From NCBI GenBank assembly GCA_029721435.1, contig CM056586.1, positions 70,558,607 through 70,622,606 on the forward strand: DNA of 64,000 nt, read 5' to 3'. The position numbers and the translations under genes are program-made. Source of the stretch: Gymnothorax reevesii. Its lineage: Eukaryota > Chordata > Actinopteri > Anguilliformes > Muraenidae. This document shows positions 56,497 through 64,000 of this stretch, one piece after another. The notes beneath the pieces are model-generated. The model was not told the DNA's origin, searched no databases, and worked only from the letters and a program-made list of their open reading frames with translations. Position 1 is the first letter of the stretch. Every line of letters begins with the position of its first letter.

Positions 56497-58721
56497 TGGG
56501 CTCTAAATTCGTAGACCAGGCGCAGGCGCAGCAAATGGGGGGTGCGCCACGCCAACGGGTTGTGTCCAGGCGTATGTTGCAATTTCGTGCCTGGCGTAGC
56601 CTGGAATGAGTACTCCTCTGTCTCACATCGGTCCCTCCTGCCAGCACAAGTGGCAAAGAGGGAGGAGAGAAGGCGTGTTTGGGTATAACAGCCAAGTCAA
56701 ATCTTCACCAATCAAATGAGCTCCTCTCCTCACCTATGATTGTGCTGAAATAAAGAAGCCTCTGTCCTATATCTGCATGATGCGTTAATGTTGCATTTTG
56801 CTTTGCTACTTCAGGCATGTTTTCTGCACCGCTTACGTCTATTTTAAACATTACGAATATGAGTTAGCTGGCTAGCTAGGGCATTTGTGAATTATTATCA
56901 TTCGCGAACTTGAATGGAATTTCAAAACAAAGCTACGTCAGATCATTCAAACTTATGAAGTTGGAATGAAATATGAAGGTTGCTCTTATATTTCTTCTGC
57001 CTGCATCATTGGGAAGAGAAACGATAGATAGCGTGTTCCTATTATTACACTCATTAAAATTTTGCGATTAACATACATGGACAACAATGCAAGATACATT
57101 ACACATTTAGTTTCAATATGTGATCTTGACTCAGTATGGGATAATAGCAATCAGGCTGTATTCCTTTCCCCCACTAAAAACGATAAAACCTGGGTGACAA
57201 TAATAATAGCCTAGTATTAAGCCGCTTGCACACTGGACGCGAAACAAATTTTTTGCACGACAGATTGTGTTGAACGCAATGTCTACGTGTCGGGTTTTAA
57301 TATATCTCCACACTCGGATGGTTTCCATATAACTCCATGTCTGACAGTCGATTTTTGTTTTTAATTTCTTCAAATCAACTAAATGTTTTAGACATTAAAT
57401 ATGAATGTTTTGATAAGAGGGCCCAGTTCTTCAAGGTGAGTACCGAGAATTTCAATCAATGGTTCTGTTTGAGCTCTGCTCAATAAAGTGAGTCGACATT
57501 GGCGCGGGACAATGTACAATACCTATCGGACATTAAATGCAAAATACAGTGTGTCTGACAGCCAAAAAAAAAGAGGACAATTAGAACAGATTGATAATGA
57601 AATAAATAATAAAAAGAAACATTTTAACAACAAACAGAATATCCAATGAGCACTGCGATTTATTTATTCGCGGGCCATCTTTTTTGGGTGCTCTGTCTAA
57701 TGGTGATACATTTTTATTCTTTATTTCGTTATAAATCTGTTCTCATGCCAATACTTTCACATTTTGCTGGCTGCCTGACATGGAGTATTTTGCATTTCGC
57801 CTCGGACAGTCTTGATCGTGCATGCGATAATTTATTCACACAGTCAAAGGTCATGGAATTGATTTGATCACTGACTACAAGCACTATTTTATCTCTGGTG
57901 TGGAAATAAAGTGTGAATCTGTTCGATCCATCTGACTAATTTTCAAAAGAGAGACCAAATAATAATTCCTGGAATACTCGAAAAATGAGAACTTTTGTGA
58001 CTTCCGGACACGGAAATATATTAAAAGCCTGTCCGACTTTTGCGTGTTTGCATTGACTTTGACTATAATCAGTCTTGCGAAAAATTTGTTTTGCGTCCAG
58101 TGTGCAAGTGGCTTTACTGAGCACAGAACGCAAGCATTATATAAGTAGGCAGTTTGTGGTTGGCTGAGAAAGATCTGAAGTCATTAGTTTGCATCATAGA
58201 TTCAGCTGCGTTGATTAAGCCAAGTGGAGTTTCCATTACAGGTGCCAACCGCCTTTAATCTGACATCAGGACAATCGATATAGATACTATAATTTATGTC
58301 CTGATTCAGATAGTTACATTAAATAGTGGTTGCTGAAATTATTTATTGCATTGAAATGTGCCTGACATTGCCTGTGAGATTTCGGTGACCTGTGAGCACT
58401 GTGCGCCGGTCAGCCAAACTACCACTGCACAGAAAGTAAACTAGGTTGGGGCTGGCAAGCTTTCTGCGCAACTTCAGCGAAGACATTTTCTACGAAATTG
58501 TCACTGAGTCTTGATGAATATGTGACACCTCCCCCTACTAAGCCGCCACACCCATCTCGGCGCACATCCAACTACCAAATCGCCAAAGTGGCTGCGCTCG
58601 ATGTTGCACCGCACGAAATTACCACTGCGCGGGCTGCACCAGAGGAAATTACCACTGCATGGACTGCACCACGCTACGCCACGCTGCGCCAACCTGCGCT
58701 GTGCCAAGAAATTTGAGCCCA
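56497..58721. mobile_element. 2.2-kb TIR element, host of a nested element
   Basis: The left end TGGGCTCTAAATTCGTAGAC (followed by CAGGCGCAGGCGCAGC and GCGCCACGCC) matches, inverted, the right end GAAATTTGAGCCCA (58721), preceded by CGCTGCGCCAACCTGCGC. The long imperfect arms are rich in GGCGTAGC/GCGCAGC words. No transposase frame found, so non-autonomous; a hAT- or Harbinger-type origin is a guess. Confidence 0.6.
57219..58115. mobile_element. 0.9-kb TIR element nested inside the larger one
   Basis: AAGCCGCTTGCACACTGGAC at 57219 and its inverted partner (complement reads AAGCCACTTGCACACTGGAC) ending at 58115. Roughly 38-nt arms continue into GCGAAACAAATTTTT. The interior is AT-rich without recognised protein. 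Termini are related to the short hairpin at 44662-44747. Confidence 0.75.
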
Positions 58722-59090
58722 ATGCGTTAATTTACCTGTTAATTTCAGTAGTTTTATAACAGTGTGATAATGGAAGGAACAGGTATTCTGCATGCATAAA
58801 ACACTGTAAAACATGATCGTCCTATTAAGTTATGAGAACCTTTTTCATTTCTTTAACTCCATTTGTCATGACGTTTTAAATTTTGACCTCAGTTTCATAA
58901 GTTTCAAAAAGTTAATCTTAAAGTTGTCTATTGTATTGACTAATTGCGATGTGAAACAGAGGTTCTCTTCAAGTTGAGTTAACTCAGATTTTTAAGGCAG
59001 CTGGTGAGCTGTGTTCTCTGAGTTTAACCGACCTGAAATGCATTACAGTGTACTTTATTTTTATTACAGAGGTATTTTTAAAACAAAGTT
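58722..59090. other. AT-rich intergenic spacer
   Basis: No gene or terminal repeat recognised. Confidence 0.4.
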
Positions 59091-59360
59091 GGCAGGAGGT
59101 TATGTGATCTGTGCTGTTTGTCTGTTTGTTTGTGAAAAGATAACTCAAAAAGTAATGAACGGATATCTCTGAAATTTTGTGAGTGGGTGGGGTTTATAGG
59201 TTTACATCAGGGATGGACCCTATTGATTTTCACCGCAATCAGTGAAACAATGTAGCGGCCATCTTGAAATCGTATGACACATGATAACTGAACTTGGCTC
59301 CCACTCACCAAGATTGGGACTGTGCTGCCTTGGCGGAGGTTTGCACTCCAGGAGTGCCTC
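59090..59360. repeat. Dispersed fish repeat fragment
   Basis: Contains AACTCAAAAAGTAATGAACG followed by GATATCTCTGAAATTTTGTG and ends GCCTTGGCGGAGGTTTGCAC with GAGTGC, a combination common as a dispersed repeat in fish. The 177-codon minus frame 59220-59753 partly derives from it. Confidence 0.5.
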
Positions 59361-60856
59361 TAGTTCACTGATGTTACTGAAAGTGATAGAATAACAATGT
59401 AGGTCCTTGAGCCTGAGCTGATCTGAAATTCTATAAAATGACTTCCATTTTAGTTTTGTTTCATAATGTTGAATAAAAATATGAAGGGTTCGCCAGGTAC
59501 CAATACTATTGACAACCTTGATTTTCATGAATAATTTTATTTCTTGATGGGAGAGACTGAAACCTAAGATGCATGTTAAAAAATGGAAGTGTTTGCAATT
59601 GGCCCCGACGTTTGAACGTAACGCACAGATTAATAACATGTTATTTTTATATCTAGCTTTTGTGGCGGTATACTTCTTAACCGGTTTATATGGAAAACTT
59701 AGAAATATTGGCGCTGTTTTCTGAAGAACACACATTAACCCAGTAATGACCACTGTCCCATGTTTGGGACGCGGCTCATTGTAACCTCTGTAACCCCAGT
59801 GAATGTGTTACTGTGACTGAGCTGCTGTAGGTTAATCAAGGGAAGTGACTCTGATTCAGGAAAAGTCCTCATGAGAGGAGTCTCACTTTACAGCAGTGGT
59901 GGGTGCCGCCATTTGCATGAATTCCTTAAATCGGTAACAGCACTATGTGATGCTGTAGAAGGTGAATGTGCCTTTTTTTCTGAGGCATATTTTTATATAA
60001 CACTGAGAACAAAAATAATTGGAGACAATGGCATTTTTTCAACATGTTTTTTCTCAGAATGATGACTTTTTCATGCTTTTGACAATCTGTGTACTCTTGT
60101 AATGGGACATACAGAATTGGGGTCTTCAATGACAAAATAATTATTGTTTGCCAGAATTTAAGCATTACACCTTCACTGTACGCCATATACAATAATAAAA
60201 AGCAACTTTTACTTTGAAAAGAAATTTGGACATCACTAGGTTGAAATGCTCAGTGTTGTTGCAAGTCTTACAAAGTGTAAATAGTCCCGATTAAATTCAT
60301 GTTTACAGTTAGAGGTTAATTGATACTGGACATTTTCCTGTGTGTGGCTCAATGTAAATAGTGCTCTGGTAGATCTTAGGTCATCAGTACAAAGACAGAA
60401 CTAAAATAGGATGAAATCAAGGCATTATTAAATAAATTCACTGTTACAACAAATTAAAACCCTGACCCCATTTAAACTGAAGCCATGCATATAGATTAGC
60501 TTGTTTGCTGAATAATAATACACTGCACAATTTATAACCTAAGATATCCAACTATCTGATGACTGAATTTTGTTGTTAAATTGCTGAGTTTTTTACAAAT
60601 ATTAATTTGTCTGTGGAACACCAGCTGACAGCATTGGCATCCCTCAGTGCACAATATTTCTGACAACTATCATTGATGACGTCAAATTATCAAGCCCTTA
60701 GCATTTTTTGGGCCACGGCTCGCAGTAGCCTTAGCTGTTTGCTGACTGATATCGCAATGTCATAATCAGCCCCTCAAATTTGTCATGAATCACACCACAA
60801 TATGAAGTACAGCTACCGCCAATGTTATGCAATTTTTGACTTCAGTTGAGGTGAGT
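59361..60856. other. Intergenic stretch, no gene recognised
   Basis: AT-rich. The phrase GTCCCATGTTTGGGACG near 59756 is a small palindrome. GGGCCACGGCTCGCAGTAGC near 60710 looks repeat-derived. Confidence 0.4.
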
Positions 60857-60930
60857 CCAATGATTTATCCACCCTGGACAAGTGATATTTTCCGGTGGAT
60901 ATCACTTGTCCAAGGTGGATAAATCATTGG
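60857..60930. repeat. Strong hairpin, 32-bp arms
   Basis: Arms 60857-60888 and 60899-60930 (CCAATGATTTATCCACC... and its complement) differ at a single position around a 10-nt loop. Similarity extends outward by GGTGA. Possibly a tiny MITE; no target duplication seen. Confidence 0.8.
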
Positions 60931-61394
60931 TTTCACCGATAACTGATGTCAATAACTGTTGTATTATTTGACCCTACTTGAAAATATAAAGTAAGAGAAG
61001 GGTGACAACTCAATCGTGAAGCTCCTCATAGGGACGCAGCGACACAAAATACAAACATTTTCAGGAACTGCTGCGGGGAAGGCTAATCTATTTTAGCTGG
61101 AGGTCGTCGAATTGCTATGGTCACCTCTTGCCCACTTTCGCACAGTGAATTTTACTGTTTACAGTGACCGGCGGAGCTCACTTTGACCCATCAGGAGAGA
61201 ACAAATCCTTACGACATATAATAATATATCGCGTTGCCCAAGCGTATGTGGACTTGTTTCTGATACTGCTGTCCATGCTGCGGATTCAGCTTTTGAATAA
61301 CCACTAAGTTACACTGATAAAAACTCTTGACATTCGATGATGCAACGATTCTCCAACTTATGATGTCCTTCCATTCGTGTCGGGCCTTTTGAGA

Positions 61395-61690
61395 AGGACA
61401 GTACCCACATGCACAGAGCAAGGTCCGTACACGGATTGCTGAGGTTGGCGGTGAAGAAATTAAGTGACTTGCATGGAGCTCTGACCTCCACCCTATCACA
61501 CAGTGTCAGGATCAACTAGAAAGCTGACTTTAAGCCAGGCTTAATCGCCCAACACCACAGCCTGACCTAATGCTTTTCCAACTGACATGTAAGCAAATCC
61601 CAGCAGATGTGTTCTAACATCGATTAGAAAGCCTTCGCCAAAGAGTAGAGGCGGTTGCTACAGGACGGTGTGATTAATTCCCATAATTTC
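61395..61690 (+). pseudogene. Tc1-like transposase C-terminal fragment
   Basis: With stops and a frameshift the plus strand reads IAEVGGEEIK, LAWSSDLHPI (the SPDLNPIE region, catalytic Glu lost), ARLNRPTPQPDLM, and ESLRQRVEAVATGRC, the order found at the C-terminal end of fish Tc1 transposases. Not functional. Confidence 0.65.
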
Positions 61691-62447
61691 GGATTGAGAT
61701 GTTGGAGGAGTAGATGACCACAAACCGTTGGCTGAGCATTTCACTTTATCACTTATCATCTTACTAAACTCATCTTTGCCTTTAAAAAGCATTCTTTTTG
61801 TTGAGAGTATGTTTTTTTTTTTAATGTAAGGCCAATAATATGGATGGTCACCACTTTCAGAGATGATGAATATCATTAGTTACAATTACTATGAGGAAAC
61901 CATTTGATGAGATATTCACTATAGAATAATTTTCAGACATTTAGTTCAGACACTTGTCTAAAATATTTTGGGTCACAGAGACTTTTTATTGAAACAGATC
62001 ATGCTCAAAACAATCAGTCAGCAAATGTAATTACCTTGTTTACACAGTTCTTAAGAACATGTTAAAATAACTTCGCATTTTACCTTTATATTCAATCAAT
62101 AAAGTAAGAGAACTTATATTGCAGTTGAACATGCTCTCTCAGAAAAAACGGAAATGAAATATTTTTTGTTATTTCATAAATGAATCTAGTCGGATTTCAT
62201 AAATATGAATCTCATATTTTTGTAGGAAAAAAATTAATCTGGTGGCTTTCTCATTGTTCATATGCACACATTTCATAAACACCACAGAGTTCTTTGGAGA
62301 CTAGCCAAATAATAATTTATTCTGTGAGTCCACACTTAAAACAAATGACTCATTCAGTGTCCTTGAATATTGTACACTTCATTCATATGTTCTCTCATGT
62401 CTTTGGTCCGGCGGTGGCATTTCCAGACTGACGTGCGGAATGTTTTT

Positions 62448-62609
62448 CTACTTAAATGATATGTCTGACCCTTTACCATAGAAATTCAGCTTACTGATGG
62501 TTTTCGCATCAAATATATCTCTGTGAAAATCGAACATGCGACCTTGGTATTGAAACACAACTCCCTCACCATTAAACTGCATGTGAAAGGCAGGCAGCTG
62601 TCTAAAGTC
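62448..62609 (-). other. Isolated exon-like open frame
   Basis: Minus strand after CTGCAG reads VDFRQLPAFHMQFNGEGVVF, QYQGRMFDFHRDIFDAKTIS, KLNFYGKGSDISFK and TAG. Codon use and residue composition look protein-like and the upstream CTGCAG could be a splice acceptor. I do not recognise the family; a beta-rich lectin-type fragment is only an impression. No partner exons found. Confidence 0.2.
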
Positions 62610-62636
62610 AACCTGCAGAGGAGACATGGCTAACAT

Positions 62637-64000
62637 TTTCCATTGACCATGAGTGAGGAACCAAATAAGAAATAAGAGGACTCAGTGAGTGCGAGACTCT
62701 TTCAAGGCCCAATAGTGCCCCACGGCTGAGACTCGGAAAGTAGTGTTATTCAGTACCATCACGCGAGTAAAGAAAAATTCCCAGACCCAGAATTTGATCC
62801 AGATCACCACAAAAATGAAATGACTACTCAACAGGGCCAATACGCACCTCCATAAAAAAATTTAAATAAAAATCTGTCCATATTTTTCTTCTGTAGTAAT
62901 GCTAACAAACAATTAGCGAACATACCACAAATCAAGGGTAAAGCACAACCTAATAAATCAAATTAACGCTATTACGAACATGCTTGAAACCGATAGCTAC
63001 TGTCCTCCAAAAGTGTGAATATCATATTTCTCAGTCACGTTTCACGGTGGTAAACAGCATGTAAATATGTTCAAGAGTAATCAGATGACGTTTATACACT
63101 TATTGGTGGAAATATCCACATTATAGATTGAATTGTCTCACTCAAATGGGGTAGCCATATTTTCTCACACTTACTAAGGGCCTACTATACAATGAGCCAG
63201 TAGACGCTGGCATCGTGCGTGTTCAATTAAAGAGTAAAGTACACGTTTCGGGTATATAAAGCCTATTCCCGCTCAGTACACTCAATGATTCCATAATTTT
63301 AATAAATGGATGTAACCTTTTATATTTTCAGTCTTAGATGAGGAAAACATGAGTTCACTGCTCAAGCATTTTCACCTAAAATACGGCTATGAATTCATGT
63401 GGCCTAATAAGTGAACGGAACCATCATCTGAATGAGTGGTAATGGAAAGGATGATGAAGGCCCACTGTATTAATGACTTTATATTACCCGCAACTTAGGC
63501 TATTTACAGTTCTAAAAGGAAAAATATTTTCCTGGAGTAGAAGGATCCGTACTTCGCTTAATATAAACCGCTGTTGGTGTAGGGGGGGAACTAAATTACT
63601 ATTCCTGCATAATTCAAGCAACAAACTGGAGTTACTTTTTGAAGCCTGGGCTCAAAGTTGCCTGAAGATTCTGTCATCGTGTTCTTTACCTAATCTCCTC
63701 AGAAAATCAGGGTTGGATAAAGGCTATCAGGAAGAAATATCGATTGTCCTTTTATGGTCGGAGGTTGAGGGATTCCGTCACTATCCTGACTCCTCAACCC
63801 TTCACCTTCCTGCGTGAGTGTCGGATGTAGCGCCCCCAGGGAGAGCGAAGGCTCACCTGACCCCTTCAGCTGAGCCACTGGGCTAGGGAGCGTAATCAAT
63901 TCTCTCATAAGAGATTTTCACAGCCCACCGTTTTTTTATTGCACCTAATTGCAAACAATCTTCAAATAATGTCATGACAAAATCCTGTTTTTCTAATGGT
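62637..64000. other. Right-end intergenic DNA
   Basis: No gene recognised. The frames at 63473-63817 and 63699-63908 have no motif. A possible CTCF-type site lies at 63829-63845. Confidence 0.4.
63829..63845 (-). promoter_or_regulatory. Possible CTCF-like site
   Basis: TAGCGCCCCCAGGGAGA on the plus strand matches the CTCF motif on the minus strand in its strongest ten positions (GGGGGCGCTA) but is poorer in the other half. Low certainty. Confidence 0.25.

Noticed and set aside
59220..59753. 177-codon minus-strand open frame as a gene
   Set aside because: Part of it is translated from a dispersed fish repeat and no domain or splice context supports it.
45064..64000. Search for an evx2 homeobox
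   Set aside because: No homeodomain signature (such as WFQNRR) appears on either strand; evx2 must lie outside the window if present.

Overview
This is a vertebrate nuclear window, almost certainly from a ray-finned fish. The reasons are spliced coding exons with GT-AG introns, a gene whose nearest recognisable relative is vertebrate Lunapark, and a repeat load dominated by Tc1-like transposons, TIR-only MITEs, a THAP-domain remnant and a decayed Gypsy retroelement. There is no sign of bacterial gene organisation. I cannot name the species.

The one host gene I can prove is lnpk (Lunapark, ER three-way-junction protein) on the minus strand. Twelve coding exons between 43309 (ATG) and 15721 (TAA) join in a single frame to give a predicted 406-residue protein. 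It has an N-myristoylation-type start (MGVVLSRW), two membrane segments, a second coiled coil, a proline-rich linker, a CxxC-18-CxxC zinc finger followed by LNPARK, and an acidic tail. One intron uses a GC-AG pair. A non-coding first exon and promoter probably lie near 44980-45065.

In vertebrates lnpk sits beside evx2 and the HoxD cluster. With lnpk on the minus strand, evx2-hoxd13 would be expected to the right, beyond 64000. The gene-free left flank (1-15000) corresponds to the side that carries the digit/limb HoxD enhancer desert in mammals. Several stretches there (1-260, 4480-4720, 7860-9110, 11740-14420) and in lnpk introns (25390-25700, 38490-39040) are repeat-free, mixed in composition and rich in homeodomain-type cores. 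I list them as candidate conserved non-coding elements; only alignment can confirm this.

Repeats by region: degraded Tc1 pieces at 1.98-3.86 kb; TTAA-flanked palindromic MITEs at 5.8, 6.8, 35.1, 39.6 and 54.8 kb; a Tc1 copy (16.77-18.35 kb) and a second Tc1-type element (22.55-24.89 kb) in lnpk introns; a TTAA-flanked 225-bp TIR element at 19.3 kb with a THAP exon relic at 20.5-20.7 kb (possible Kolobok remains); TIR elements with internal ACGG/CCCG repeats at 26.5, 30.8 and 36.5 kb. The flank to the right of lnpk (45-64 kb) is a transposon graveyard: an old Tc1-like element split by a younger Tc1 copy with a nearly intact DD34E transposase, which is itself hit by a 76-bp MITE; Gypsy gag/pol remains (50.1-53.3 kb); a second copy of the old Tc1 that preserves the empty insertion site; a 2.2-kb TIR element with a 0.9-kb TIR element inside it; and a strong hairpin at 60.86 kb. 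No RNA gene, CRISPR array or homeobox was found.
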